A stretch of 61,489 nt of DNA, taken from assembly GCA_913056395.1 (NCBI GenBank), contig CAJXMG010000016.1:1-61489 (forward strand). Reading direction: 5' to 3'. This DNA comes from an uncultured bacterium. GTDB lineage: Bacteria; Planctomycetota; UBA8108; UBA1146. Shown here piece by piece: positions 44,197 to 53,931 of this stretch. Made by a program: the position numbers and the translations under genes. The notes under the pieces were generated by a model that saw only the letters and a program-made list of their open reading frames with translations, had not been told where the DNA came from and searched no databases. Each line of letters starts with the position of its first letter. Within the stretch, counting starts at the first letter, position 1.

Positions 44197-46458
44197 TCAG
44201 CTCGTCTGATCCGCGGACCTGCTCGACACTCCGGAACGGGGATTCAGCAGATCCAGCTCCACCGTAACCCCATCCTTCCCCAGTTTTCCAAAGCGGAGAA
44301 CATCCGTGGGGCAATCGTGAACACAAGCACCACAACGAACACATTGGGGATCAGCCATCGGTAACCCTTGGCGAGCAAAGGTCATGACGTCGATGCCCTG
44401 ATGACATTGGGTGGTGCAAACGTTGCACGAGATACAGCGGGATTTATCGGCGAAGATCCGGAAGCGGGAAAATCGGGCATAGATATTCATGAGAGCGGCA
44501 AGCGGACAAACGAAGCGGCACCAGGTTCTTCCCGAAAAATGCCAATAAAGACCGACTCCCAGAATCCCCGAAAGAAACAGATCCACAAACCACTCGTAAT
44601 TGATCAGGGGAATGCCGTTTTGAATTCCAAGGGCCAGAGACTGTCCCCACTGACCGAAGGTGGATTCCGGAAGAGTCCATGACATGACCCTTCCCACCAA
44701 CATCAACAGACACAGCAGAAGCATCCCCTGGCCGATCAGGTTCCACTTCTTGGGCCGATCCCCCCGCGGCATCTTGTGCCGGTGATCATCTCCCAGTGTT
44801 TCTGCCAACGCACCGCAGGAACAGATCCAGCCGCAGTAGACTCCCTTGCCCCATCGATGAATCGCCCACGGCAACAAGACAAAGGTCTGAATCACAGAAA
44901 TCACACACCAGACGATCAGTGGCTGCTCAGTAAAGATGTTCCAGAAGAAGAGAGGCCACGCGAGGATCAATCCGAACGCACGCCAATACTCGCGACCTTC
45001 CCCCGAAAACGGAAAGAGTGCGTCCGCCACGGTTTGCCCCACTCCCGCATCGAAGACTCCCTGAGCTCCCAGCCACGGCAGGATCCAATAGGGCAACAGA
45101 AACAGGGGAATCGCCTGAATCCAGAAGAGACACCAGGTCTGTCTGCGAATGTAGGGGGAAGGTCTCTTGCGCATTCGGCGCAAACCAAAGATTAATACCA
45201 GAAGCGTATAAAGAAGACTGTACCAGAATCCGGGTTGGTCCATCGCCGGCGTCAAAGCCCCCAGAAGACTGCTTCCCTGCGGAAACATATCACTCCACCA
45301 ACGGTCCAGACCTGCGGGGAAGCCACCGATGGATCGCCACTTCTCAGCGATGGGAATCGCCACTCCCGTGCGTTTCCAATGGTAGAGCAAAAAAAAGAAG
45401 ACCATGCAGCCCAACAGGGAAGCCCACCAGAACACACCCCGGTCGCCGAGCATCTTCAATCCGCAGCGTCGCAATAATTCGATGGGAGGTTTGCGCCCGA
45501 TCAGGGTGAAGACGGAAGTGGCAGGAAGGGTGATTCGTTTCCTGTCTGGCCCCTGCAACTCAACTTCTGTTTCATCAATTTTCTCGACTGTGGTCTCCGC
45601 CAAAACAATAAGGGATCCCTCTGTCACTGCATTCGCCACCCGCTGTTGCTGTGTGGCCGAGGCACTCTTGAGAGTGGGTGACCGATGGGAGAGATGAACT
45701 TTCGCTCCCCCTTCTGCGAGGGCGACTGCCACTTCACAGGCACTGTCCCCACCACCGACGACGAGAACATCCCGATCCCGGTAAGCCCCCGGGTCATGGC
45801 AGATGGGAGTGACATGATCAAGTTCCTCACCGGGCACTTGCAAACGGCGGTGTTCACCGCTGCGCCCGAGTGCAAGTACGACGCGGTGTGCGCAAATCGA
45901 ATCTCCATGACTCCAATTCAGTTGCAGGCTTCCGCCTTTCTGCTGAATCGAATCGAGAATCCCCTGCTGTGGTTTCAAATCCCGATCCAGTGCCTGCCTT
46001 TGCAAGGAATCCAACAGCCCTTCTCGATCGAGTCCCGCCTCTGATGGAAGTTCGAGGGTGGATTGGGGAGAATGCCCCGGAGGGTCGGTGAAGATCGGTT
46101 TCCCGATGGGATAGTTCTCTACCGTCTCCAACATGCGGGCGGCTTCAAACCACTGAAAATCGATGCCGAGACGACGCGCTTCCACCGCCGCTGAAAGGCC
46201 AGAGACCCCTCCACCGACGATCACCAGTGGAACGATTCCATCCGGACTCTGCTCGCACTCCGGCAGGAGACGACGGACAACCCGGGCCCCGGAATCGACC
46301 GCATGCTTGAGCAACGGGATACCGGTCAACTCACCCACCACAAAGAGGCCAGGAACAGCGGTCGAAAAATCCGCCTCCACCCGAGGAAGCGCCTCTTCCG
46401 ATCCCCCTGGCCATTGCAAGTGAAGCCAGTCGACGTATCGATTCAGCAGCGACAGCAA
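44197..46458 (-). CDS. Flavoprotein fused to a NapH/NosR-type polyferredoxin membrane domain
   Basis: A 753-residue protein. Residues 1-70 hold VPGLFVVGELTGIPLLK, the end of a TrxR-like FAD domain. An FAD-binding GGGVSGLSAA follows near 80 and an NAD(P)-binding VLVVGGGDSACEVAVAL near 230; there is no CxxC redox pair, only CHDP. From about 345 on come about seven membrane segments with YCGWICSCG and WCRFVCPLAALMN, then two 4Fe-4S clusters, CISCNVCTTQCHQG and CVRCGACVHDCPTD. The design suggests electron transfer from NAD(P)H through FAD and iron-sulfur clusters across or along the membrane. The TTG start (46458) is tentative. Downstream of an M32 carboxypeptidase gene by six bases. Confidence 0.88.
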   Translation of the reverse strand: MLSLLNRYVDWLHLQWPGGSEEALPRVEADFSTAVPGLFVVGELTGIPLLKHAVDSGARVVRRLLPECEQSPDGIVPLVIVGGGVSGLSAAVEARRLGIDFQWFEAARMLETVENYPIGKPIFTDPPGHSPQSTLELPSEAGLDREGLLDSLQRQALDRDLKPQQGILDSIQQKGGSLQLNWSHGDSICAHRVVLALGRSGEHRRLQVPGEELDHVTPICHDPGAYRDRDVLVVGGGDSACEVAVALAEGGAKVHLSHRSPTLKSASATQQQRVANAVTEGSLIVLAETTVEKIDETEVELQGPDRKRITLPATSVFTLIGRKPPIELLRRCGLKMLGDRGVFWWASLLGCMVFFFLLYHWKRTGVAIPIAEKWRSIGGFPAGLDRWWSDMFPQGSSLLGALTPAMDQPGFWYSLLYTLLVLIFGLRRMRKRPSPYIRRQTWCLFWIQAIPLFLLPYWILPWLGAQGVFDAGVGQTVADALFPFSGEGREYWRAFGLILAWPLFFWNIFTEQPLIVWCVISVIQTFVLLPWAIHRWGKGVYCGWICSCGALAETLGDDHRHKMPRGDRPKKWNLIGQGMLLLCLLMLVGRVMSWTLPESTFGQWGQSLALGIQNGIPLINYEWFVDLFLSGILGVGLYWHFSGRTWCRFVCPLAALMNIYARFSRFRIFADKSRCISCNVCTTQCHQGIDVMTFARQGLPMADPQCVRCGACVHDCPTDVLRFGKLGKDGVTVELDLLNPRSGVSSRSADQTS

Positions 46459-46464
46459 CTTGGA

Positions 46465-47994
46465 TCAGACTCCATGGATGGATTGGACTTTACGATCAAG
46501 GTGATCGACAAAGATGGCAGGATCGAGCCCTTTCCCCACCGCTCTCTCGAGCAGATCGAGGGGCATGAACTGCCGTCCCGGCTTGTGAATCCGCTCCCGC
46601 AGCCAATCGAGGATTTCCCCGAAACGCCCGGCAGCCACTTCCTGATCGATGTCGATCTCTTCAGAAATCGCCTGATGGAATTGGGCAGAGTAGAGCGATC
46701 CCAACAGATAGGTGGGGAAGTATCCAAAGGCACCGAAACTCCAGTGGATATCCTGCAGAACGCCATCCTTGAAGTTCGGCGGAGTCAGTCCGAGGTACGA
46801 TTCCATCTTTTCATTCCATGCGGAGGGCAGATCGGACACCTGCAGATCCCCGCTGAAGAGTGCCTGTTCCACCTCAAAACGGAGTGCGATATGCAGACCA
46901 TAGGTGACTTCATCCGCATCCACACGAATCAGTGACGGCTTCACGGGATTCACCGCGAGAGCCATGTCATTGGCACTCACATCTTCGAGAATCCGTGGGA
47001 AGTATTTCTTCATCAGCGGCAGGAAGTGAACCCAGAATGCTTCTGTCCTGCCGATGTCATTCTCCCAAAACCGCGATTGGGATTCGTGGATGCCCAGTGA
47101 GATCGCGTCGCAGAGGGGAGTGTGCACCCACTTTTCTTCAAAGCCCTGCTCATACATGGCGTGGCCGGCCTCATGGATCACCCCATACAGGTTACTCGTG
47201 AAGTTGTCCTCGTAGACCCGGGTCGTGATCCGCACGTCAAAGGGTGCCACGGGGGAGGTACAGAAGGGGTGGGAGGTCAGATCGAGTCCTCCCTTGTCGA
47301 GGTCATACCCCAATTGGGTGGCCACCTCTTTGGAGAACTCCAGCTGCTTGTTCTTGTCCCACGGCCCGCGGAAAAACTCCGGTTCCGGCAGGGCACGGGC
47401 GACGACCCGATCGATGATTCCCTTGAGACCGGGAACAACCTGACGACAGATCTCACTGAAGTTTGCGCTGGTCATGCCCCGCTCGTACTTATTCATCAGT
47501 ACGTCGTAGAGGCAGTCCTCATCATCGCGCAGGTATTCTGCTTCCGCCTTCTGAAGTTCAATCTGTCGCGACAGCATCGGTTCGAAGGCGGAGAAGTCGT
47601 CCTGCTCCCGCGCCGCTTGCCAGGCCATGATGGACTTTGAATTCACCTCTGCAGATTCGGTCGCATGCTCCACAGGAATTCGCAGGGATCGTTCGTAATC
47701 ATGGCGAACCTCACGCACCATCGCCTGGAGTGTTTCATCTCCTGCAGCAAAAGCTGCTTCCTCTGCTCGCTCGATACTTTCACCGAGTGCGGGCTGCTGC
47801 GATCGTTCGTGGGCAATCCCCGCCAGCTCGCCGAGAGCCTCTGCCCGGACTCCCCCACCGCTGGAAGGCATATGAGTCTCCTGATCCCAGGAGAGTACCG
47901 TCGAGGCGTGGCTGATGAGAGCGATCTTTCTCAAGTGTTCACGCAGTTCGGTGATGGCTTCATGTTCGGTTTCGGTCACGTTTTCGGTGGTCAT
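46465..47994 (-). CDS. M32 family carboxypeptidase (Taq type)
   Basis: A 509-residue metallocarboxypeptidase that removes C-terminal residues from peptides in the cytoplasm. The zinc motif HEAGH is in VIHEAGHAMYEQG, with the third ligand Glu in GIHESQSRFWEN about 30 residues on. The N-terminal SWDQETHMPSSGGGVRAEALGELAGIAHE and the late YLGSLYSAQFHQAI are family landmarks. Length is normal. Its ATG overlaps the thymidine kinase stop (ATGA). Confidence 0.95.
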   Translation of the reverse strand: MTTENVTETEHEAITELREHLRKIALISHASTVLSWDQETHMPSSGGGVRAEALGELAGIAHERSQQPALGESIERAEEAAFAAGDETLQAMVREVRHDYERSLRIPVEHATESAEVNSKSIMAWQAAREQDDFSAFEPMLSRQIELQKAEAEYLRDDEDCLYDVLMNKYERGMTSANFSEICRQVVPGLKGIIDRVVARALPEPEFFRGPWDKNKQLEFSKEVATQLGYDLDKGGLDLTSHPFCTSPVAPFDVRITTRVYEDNFTSNLYGVIHEAGHAMYEQGFEEKWVHTPLCDAISLGIHESQSRFWENDIGRTEAFWVHFLPLMKKYFPRILEDVSANDMALAVNPVKPSLIRVDADEVTYGLHIALRFEVEQALFSGDLQVSDLPSAWNEKMESYLGLTPPNFKDGVLQDIHWSFGAFGYFPTYLLGSLYSAQFHQAISEEIDIDQEVAAGRFGEILDWLRERIHKPGRQFMPLDLLERAVGKGLDPAIFVDHLDRKVQSIHGV

Positions 47995-48629
47995 GCCAAC
48001 TCCATGTCTTGCTCCCGTTGTGAATCGGAAGTTCCGCTGCGTCCACCCAACTCCTCATAGGATCCGAGTGACAATTGTTCCGTAAAGTGCACCGAACAAA
48101 CGGGCTGGAAGGTTTCATCCCCTCCGACCTGCTGACTCGGTCCATCCAGATAGGCCACGCCACCGATGGATTTGAGATTGAAGATGGCTTTGCTGTTGCA
48201 CTGGTGGCAGGTCGTTTTGACTTCTTCGATGGAATCCGCCAACTCCAAAAGGCGGCGACTTCCGGGAAAGAGTCGGGTTCGGAAATCGCTGCGCAAACCG
48301 TAGCAGATCACCGGCACCCTTTTCTGATCGACCACGTCCCTGAGTTGATCGATATGTTGCGGATGGAAAAACTGGACCTCATCGACGAGGACACAGTGAA
48401 TCCCATCGAAATCGCTGATTTCAATCCGATCGCCATCACCGATGACCATGTGGGCTTCACGGGTCAATCCCGCTCGAGAGGCGACATCCTTTTCACCGTA
48501 TCGATCATCAAAACCGGGTTTGATGACGACGATCTTTTTGCCCTGACGTTCGTAGTTGTGGGCGACGGCAAGGAGATTGAGGGTCTTGGCGCTGCCGACC
48601 GTCCCATGCCTGAAATAGAGTTTTGCCAA
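47991..48629 (-). CDS. tdk: Thymidine kinase
   Basis: A 212-residue type II thymidine kinase that salvages thymidine to dTMP. The P-loop is HGTVGSAKT near residue 8, in which Ala replaces the usual Gly before Lys; this variant occurs in some bacterial Tdk. The Walker B-type VLVDEVQFF and the zinc site CHQC...C...H (Cys, Cys, Cys, His) follow, with YLDGPSQQVGGDETFQPVC. Otherwise complete. Its stop overlaps the M32 carboxypeptidase start. Confidence 0.93.
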   Translation of the reverse strand: MAKLYFRHGTVGSAKTLNLLAVAHNYERQGKKIVVIKPGFDDRYGEKDVASRAGLTREAHMVIGDGDRIEISDFDGIHCVLVDEVQFFHPQHIDQLRDVVDQKRVPVICYGLRSDFRTRLFPGSRRLLELADSIEEVKTTCHQCNSKAIFNLKSIGGVAYLDGPSQQVGGDETFQPVCSVHFTEQLSLGSYEELGGRSGTSDSQREQDMELA

Positions 48630-48694
48630 AATGCCTCCATCCGGGATTTCCCTGACTCGCAGGGTAAACCCGGATGGAGAGTCATTCCATGCCC

Positions 48695-49795
48695 CTAGCC
48701 TTCTTCTGCAGGATTCGGCACTGGTATGGGGGTGGGAGCAGGGGTGGGTACAGGGGCGGGAGCCGGAATCGCGGGCTCGACCGCCTTGAGTTCCTCAAGA
48801 CCCTTGATCAGGCCGTCGCGAACCCAGTCACTGCAAACCGCAATCCGCTCATCCCCCCGTAGTCTGGCGGAGACACCCTCTCCCCCCAGAGGAAGGGGCT
48901 GAGCTGCTCCAAAATCGAGAATGATGCGCGAGTCGTCGACCAAAACGACTTCGATGGATGCAGACGGCTCTTCGAGACCCGCTGCTGCCGGGTCTGCGGG
49001 GTCCATCGGCGCTTCGCAACGAACGTTTTTCAGGGAAGAGAGCAGACCGCGTACTGTATTGGTATCAGCACGGACATTTTCCGGCTCACGGATCCACCAC
49101 TCGGGATCGGTCCCCGCCTTGACCAATTCTCCCGACTCCCCCGTCGCCGTCTCAGCAGGAGCTCCCGGTACCCACTCAAGAACGATGCGCTCGTCACCCC
49201 TGGTCAGGATGACTTCACGAGCTTCCGCATCCCCGGGCAATTGAAAGAGCACCTTGTGGAACCATTGTTGGGCGGAAAAGGTATCTCCCCCCAGGGCCGG
49301 CCTGCGCTTGAGATTCGGTGAGATACTGAAGACCCGATCCTGATCCGCCATGCGCATGAAGTTGCGACCCGGTCCATCCGCCTTGCCGATCACCAGATCG
49401 ATAAAGGGAGCCATATCCATATCCTTGAGGGTGACGCGGATTCCCTGCTCGGCATCGACTTCAAAAGTCTTGTGACTGGCGGCGCTTTCTCCGCGCTTCT
49501 CTGCTCCGGAGACCGCCTTCAGATCGTCGAGAAAACGAATCACCTCATCCCGATCAGCCGCGGAATCCCACAGATTGGGCAGGAACCACTCGCGTCCCTT
49601 GCGTCGGATCTGATAGGACTCCCCCCCCTTCTGAAACTCGATGGCATCAATCATCTCGGGATTGATACCGGCAAAGCGGGTCAACTCCACCGGAGTTTCC
49701 TCGATGGCGGTGTAATCCTCCTGCTGATTGATGAAGAGCAATCCTCCGGCTCCGAGGATCAACACAACCATGATCGTGAGACTGTTGCCTTTCAA
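48695..49795 (-). CDS. DUF4340-domain protein of a Gld-type ABC system
   Basis: A 366-residue protein with an N-terminal membrane segment (LTIMVVLILGAGGLLFI), then a DUF4340 domain (DAIEFQKGGESYQIRRKGREWFL, DLVIGKADGPGRNFMRMADQDRVFSI). DUF4340 proteins are regularly encoded next to GldG-like proteins and ABC-2 permeases, as here: it overlaps the GldG-like gene by four bases and comes last in that set. The Ala/Pro-rich tail is low complexity. It probably sits at the outer face of the membrane as an accessory part of the exporter; its biochemical role is unknown. Confidence 0.85.
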   Translation of the reverse strand: MKGNSLTIMVVLILGAGGLLFINQQEDYTAIEETPVELTRFAGINPEMIDAIEFQKGGESYQIRRKGREWFLPNLWDSAADRDEVIRFLDDLKAVSGAEKRGESAASHKTFEVDAEQGIRVTLKDMDMAPFIDLVIGKADGPGRNFMRMADQDRVFSISPNLKRRPALGGDTFSAQQWFHKVLFQLPGDAEAREVILTRGDERIVLEWVPGAPAETATGESGELVKAGTDPEWWIREPENVRADTNTVRGLLSSLKNVRCEAPMDPADPAAAGLEEPSASIEVVLVDDSRIILDFGAAQPLPLGGEGVSARLRGDERIAVCSDWVRDGLIKGLEELKAVEPAIPAPAPVPTPAPTPIPVPNPAEEG

Positions 49796-51621
49796 CTGGC
49801 CTCCTTCTTCTCGCCTGCATTGGCGGGAACCTTGAGCATGTGCAACGCCTCATGATGACGTGCACCGGAACGACGACTTGCAGAGATCAACCCGTAGATT
49901 ACCAACAGAAGCAGTGGGACTCCGGCCATGTTGCCGTAGGTCACCAGGGTTCTTTCATCCCGGGTCGTCTCCCGAAGGGCGCTCGCCAATTGAACCTTGC
50001 CACGGATCTTGGCCAGATCCGGGTCGAGGGCGAGTGCCTCGATGGATCCCATGAGGAAACCCACATTCTGGCGGTACATATTCAGGGAGGTGTACTTGGC
50101 CATGTCTGCTGAAGCGATCAGCAGAATCCGGGATTCGACCGACTCCGATGCTTCCACCAGAGGCGCTCCCTCTTCACCCCCTGTGACCTCGAGGGTCGGA
50201 TCCCACGAAGGAATCTTCGAGCCGACTTCAAAGGTGGAAGGAAACTCACCCTCTGCAACCAACGCCAGTACCCGGCTCTTTTGCATCCCCGGATCTTTTG
50301 GCGGGGTCACCATCGGTGCCGTGACCGCTGGCCCAAAGGGAGTCAACCACGCATCGCTATCCGACTTGGCCAGAGGTGTAATCTTGACCCCCGCCGCATC
50401 TGCCACCGCTTCATTGATGATCAACGGACTGGCGAAGGGGAACACCAACGCTTGCAATCCACGGGTAAAGGGAGAGGTGCCATCCAGATTGTTTCCGGCA
50501 GCTCCCGGGCTGACCGGGAATGGCTGTGGAACTCTCATGCGCATTCCGAGGGGACCTTCGGTCACCGTTTCAATGCTTCCGCACTGACGTTGACTGGAAA
50601 CGATCATGTTCGGCTGAATGTCGATGCCCCATTTTCCAAAGCTCTCGGAGAAGCCGGGATTCAACGGCGTCAGTTGGAAGCCGCGATCCATGCTGCCCGA
50701 GGTGGTCGAGGCAAGAATCATCGCCGGTCTGCCGGAACGAATCGAGTTCTCAATTTCGTAACGCTGACGCGGAGTCGTCCCGTCCGGTTCGGCGATGATC
50801 AGCAACTGGGCTTCTTCGGGAATCAGGGACTCTTCAGTGAGCATGATCTTGCGCACTTCAAAGCGGTCCCCCAAAGCATCCAGCAAGGGATCAAAGCGAC
50901 TCATGGGAGCGGGCAAGGGTGATCCATCCGGCCCCTGGGTGATCATGTCATCCGGGCGCCCCTGAAAGAAAGCCAGCACCGGCTTGCTCTCCAGGGTGAG
51001 CTTGGCGATGCGGCTGACCAGCTCGTACTCAAGACCCTCAAGGGTGGTGTGGACCGGAATCCCTTCCGATTCGCGATCGAGATACTTGAGAACGATGGCA
51101 CTGAAGAAGGGCACCACTTCGATGCCGTCTTCCTTGATGGAACGTCCCTGAAGCTCAGGGATTCCCTGCTGGGCCAACTCCGCCTTCTTGGTGTCCGCCG
51201 GTGAAGTGGGGCCACCCATGAAAGCGGCCATCGGATCCGGCTCTTCCTCTTCCCCATCTCCCGCCTGCTCCTTGACGTACTGCTCGATCACACGGGCAGG
51301 GTCGATCACCTTCACTTCGATGCGCCCACCGGCGTCGGCAGCAGCTCGCTGGAATTCATCGAGATAATCCACCGTATCGCGACGCAGGTTCTGCAGTCCT
51401 GATGGCAGTTTTTCACTGACCCAGTACTCAAGGATCACCGGCTCCTGAAGCCTGGACAGAATGTTGCCGGTCTCCGGGCTGATGGTGTGGGTGCCGGCGG
51501 CGGTCAGATCAAGACGGCGATCAAACTCCCGCGAGACACCATTGACGAGAACCAGTAATACGACGAGCACGACGATGGAGACGATCCAGCGCACCAGAAA
51601 TTGTCTTTTTCTTTCAACCAT
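49792..51621 (-). CDS. GldG-like ABC transporter accessory protein
   Basis: A 609-residue protein. An N-terminal membrane segment (WIVSIVVLVVLLVLVNGV) is followed by DRRLDLTAAGTHTISPETGNILSRL, the hallmark of GldG/ABC_transp_aux proteins, then a large outside domain and a C-terminal membrane segment (TYGNMAGVPLLLLVIYGLI). In Bacteroidetes GldG works with GldA and GldF in gliding and secretion; elsewhere the set is simply an ABC exporter of unknown cargo. The ATG at 51621 follows GGGGGACAC; the longer frame at 51663 overlaps the permease gene without a start signal. Confidence 0.88.
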   Translation of the reverse strand: MVERKRQFLVRWIVSIVVLVVLLVLVNGVSREFDRRLDLTAAGTHTISPETGNILSRLQEPVILEYWVSEKLPSGLQNLRRDTVDYLDEFQRAAADAGGRIEVKVIDPARVIEQYVKEQAGDGEEEEPDPMAAFMGGPTSPADTKKAELAQQGIPELQGRSIKEDGIEVVPFFSAIVLKYLDRESEGIPVHTTLEGLEYELVSRIAKLTLESKPVLAFFQGRPDDMITQGPDGSPLPAPMSRFDPLLDALGDRFEVRKIMLTEESLIPEEAQLLIIAEPDGTTPRQRYEIENSIRSGRPAMILASTTSGSMDRGFQLTPLNPGFSESFGKWGIDIQPNMIVSSQRQCGSIETVTEGPLGMRMRVPQPFPVSPGAAGNNLDGTSPFTRGLQALVFPFASPLIINEAVADAAGVKITPLAKSDSDAWLTPFGPAVTAPMVTPPKDPGMQKSRVLALVAEGEFPSTFEVGSKIPSWDPTLEVTGGEEGAPLVEASESVESRILLIASADMAKYTSLNMYRQNVGFLMGSIEALALDPDLAKIRGKVQLASALRETTRDERTLVTYGNMAGVPLLLLVIYGLISASRRSGARHHEALHMLKVPANAGEKKEAS

Positions 51622-51629
51622 GTGTCCCC

Positions 51630-52364
51630 CTACTGCTTTCTCAACTCGACCTGAAACACACACAGTGTCAGGAAGAGTGTGGTGCCAGAAAGAAAATAGA
51701 CGACGTCGCTCAGTGCGAGCACTCCCCGTTCGATGGCCTGGAAGTGCGATTGAACTCCGAGGGATTCAATCACCCTTGCCAGGACTGGCTGTGAAGAGGA
51801 GACGTAGGACGCAAAATCAGGACTGAGGGCCAATACCAGCAGGATTCCAACGGTCACTCCCACCAAAAGGGAGACGACCTGATTGCTGGAAAGGGCAGAG
51901 ACCCAACAGCCGAGTGCAAGAAACATCATGCCTGCGAGAACAGTACCGATGTATCCACCGACGATCGGTCCCCAATCGACGGGACTGGAAGCAAGCCAAC
52001 CCAGAGTTGCGGGAATACCGAGGCTCGCAGCGACACTGGCGAGCAGGACGACGACAGCCGCCAACCATTTTCCGATGACCAGATCACGGGACTCCACTGG
52101 CAAGGACAGCAACACTTCCGTGCTGCCGGTTCGAATCTCCTCGGACCAGAGGCGCATCGTCACCGCCGGAGCGAACACCATCATCATGAAGGGGGTCAAT
52201 CCGAACCAGACGCGCATGTCGGCGCTTTCGATGATGAAGAAGGGTGAGTACTGGAAAAAGAAGAAGGACATGATCGCCATTTGCAGGGCGATAAAGATCC
52301 ACGCGATGGGGGTGTGAAAGTAGGCTCCACATTCCCGTCGCATGACTACCATGATCGAACTCAT
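51630..52364 (-). CDS. ABC-2 type permease (GldF-like)
   Basis: A 244-residue membrane permease with about six hydrophobic segments. The N terminus IMVVMRRECGAYFHTPIAWIFIA and the central RLWSEEIRTGSTEVLLSLPVESRDLVIGKWLAA are typical of ABC-2/GldF permeases, where the second is the cytoplasmic loop that meets the ATPase. It overlaps the ATPase gene by four bases and lies eight bases before the GldG-like gene, so ATPase, permease, GldG-like and DUF4340 proteins form one operon. Confidence 0.92.
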   Translation of the reverse strand: MSSIMVVMRRECGAYFHTPIAWIFIALQMAIMSFFFFQYSPFFIIESADMRVWFGLTPFMMMVFAPAVTMRLWSEEIRTGSTEVLLSLPVESRDLVIGKWLAAVVVLLASVAASLGIPATLGWLASSPVDWGPIVGGYIGTVLAGMMFLALGCWVSALSSNQVVSLLVGVTVGILLVLALSPDFASYVSSSQPVLARVIESLGVQSHFQAIERGVLALSDVVYFLSGTTLFLTLCVFQVELRKQ

Positions 52365-53347
52365 CGCTGGCCTCCTCTCGCACCGGTCAGACGCAGATAC
52401 ACTTGCTCCAGTGTTTCACGGGATCTCTCGACGCTGACCAGCATTCCCCCTGCGGATTCAATCCCGGAACTGAGGGCGGAGATATCGGGTGTTCCCTCGC
52501 CCTTCCATGCGTGCACCATTTCTCCCGGCGCTCCCGAGATTCCCTGGCCGAGACTTAGATTCCCACAGACATCATCGTCGAGGGCCTTGCCCGCTGTCAC
52601 GATAAGCCAGCCTCCCTGCTCATCTCCCATCAACTCTTCCGGGGTGCCATCGGCGATAAGGCGCCCCGAGTTGATGACGATGATGCGAGTACAGATGGCG
52701 GCGATCTCCTGGAGAATATGAGTACTGAAGATGATCGCCCTCTCCTTGGCCAGGTCGGTGATCAAATCCCTGACCTCGATGATCTGACGTGGATCCAGTC
52801 CATTCGTCGGCTCATCGAGAATCACCACTTCCGGATCATGGATCAGTGCCTGAGCAAGCCCGACCCGCTGACGGAATCCCTTTGAAAGAGTTCCGCAGCG
52901 ACGACGCAGCATCGGACTGAGACTGAGCCGATCGGCAAGGCTGGCGATCCGGTCTTCCAGATCGCGGCCCGACAACCCGCGGGCTCCACCGATGAAACGC
53001 AGGTAATCGATCACTTCCATCTCGTCGTAGAGTGGAATGCTCTCGGGAAGGAAACCGAACCCCTGACGGGCGCTCTGCGGATCCTCACTGATTTCGATCC
53101 CCTTGATGCGGGCTTCACCGCGATCGGGGGCAATCAGTCCAGTGATCATCCTCAGCGTCGTGCTCTTGCCGGCACCATTGGGTCCGAGGAAACCGAGAAT
53201 TTCACCGCGGTGAACATTGAAGGAGACATCGTCCACCGCCAGCGTCGCACCAAAAGTGCGTCGCAAGCCGTTGGCTTCGATGAGGGGTGCCAGATTCCCC
53301 GGCGAAGGAGTTGGTGCCGGAGAATCGACTGGGAGTTCCGTCGACAT
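52361..53347 (-). CDS. ABC transporter ATP-binding protein (GldA-like)
   Basis: A 328-residue ATPase. Walker A is GPNGAGKSTT (about residue 54), the Q-loop is GFLPESIPLY, the signature is LSKGFRQRVGLAQAL, Walker B is VVILDEPTNGLDP and the H-loop is FSTHIL. A C-terminal extension of about 90 residues is the usual regulatory part in this subgroup (GldA/NatA-like). The N terminus is Pro-rich. First gene of the exporter operon. Energises transport through the permease at 51630-52364. Confidence 0.94.
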   Translation of the reverse strand: MSTELPVDSPAPTPSPGNLAPLIEANGLRRTFGATLAVDDVSFNVHRGEILGFLGPNGAGKSTTLRMITGLIAPDRGEARIKGIEISEDPQSARQGFGFLPESIPLYDEMEVIDYLRFIGGARGLSGRDLEDRIASLADRLSLSPMLRRRCGTLSKGFRQRVGLAQALIHDPEVVILDEPTNGLDPRQIIEVRDLITDLAKERAIIFSTHILQEIAAICTRIIVINSGRLIADGTPEELMGDEQGGWLIVTAGKALDDDVCGNLSLGQGISGAPGEMVHAWKGEGTPDISALSSGIESAGGMLVSVERSRETLEQVYLRLTGARGGQR

Positions 53348-53448
53348 GGAGGGACTCTTCCTTTCAGCAAAACAGGCCCATCAACAGGGCCTCTTCGAGT
53401 GCCACAGGATGAAAGAAAGAGTGGTCTAAAATCAAGTATTCTCGGGTG

Positions 53449-53931
53449 TTACGTGACCCACTTCTGCAGTTCTGACAGGTTTCGGATATCACGGCCATAC
53501 AACAGGGCCCGGGCCCCCACCCGTTTCGCCTCGACGACATTGGCGGCAGCGTCATCCACCAGAAGCACTTCCTTCGGTGTGATCACCACTCCAAGCCTTT
53601 GACGAATCTCAGCAAGGATCTCGAGGATCGCCTCCCCCTTCTCCTGCAACCCATAGCGGGGATAAAAAAAGCGGTCGCGAATCCCGAAAATTTCGAGAAC
53701 CTCATTGCAAGTTTTCTCTTGGGATCGGCACACCAGAGATGCGAAGCCACCACTCCGATGGATCGCCCGCAGCAGTTTACGAATCCCTGGTCTCAGCTGA
53801 ACTGTGGATTTTGCACTGCGCGCGACATGAGGCCCCTCCAACTCAAAGGGGCCTTCAAAAGGATCGACTCCCACCTGATCGGTACACCACAGGGTTTCAT
53901 CGAGGTCGAAAACGAAGAGACGAAACGTCAA
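53449..53931 (-). CDS. HAD phosphatase, MDP-1-like
   Basis: A 160-residue HAD hydrolase that resembles magnesium-dependent phosphatase-1: motif I FVFDLDETLWCTD, RPGIRKLLRAI, motif II SLVCRSQEKTC and motif IV VLLVDDAAANVVEAKRVGA. MDP-1 enzymes have no cap domain and act on protein tyrosine phosphate or glycated/sugar phosphates. I chose the TTG at 53931 since AGGGGG precedes it and motif I begins six residues later; an in-frame ATG at 54024 would add 31 residues of no family character. Separate from both neighbours by about 100-150 nt. Confidence 0.8.
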   Translation of the reverse strand: MTFRLFVFDLDETLWCTDQVGVDPFEGPFELEGPHVARSAKSTVQLRPGIRKLLRAIHRSGGFASLVCRSQEKTCNEVLEIFGIRDRFFYPRYGLQEKGEAILEILAEIRQRLGVVITPKEVLLVDDAAANVVEAKRVGARALLYGRDIRNLSELQKWVT

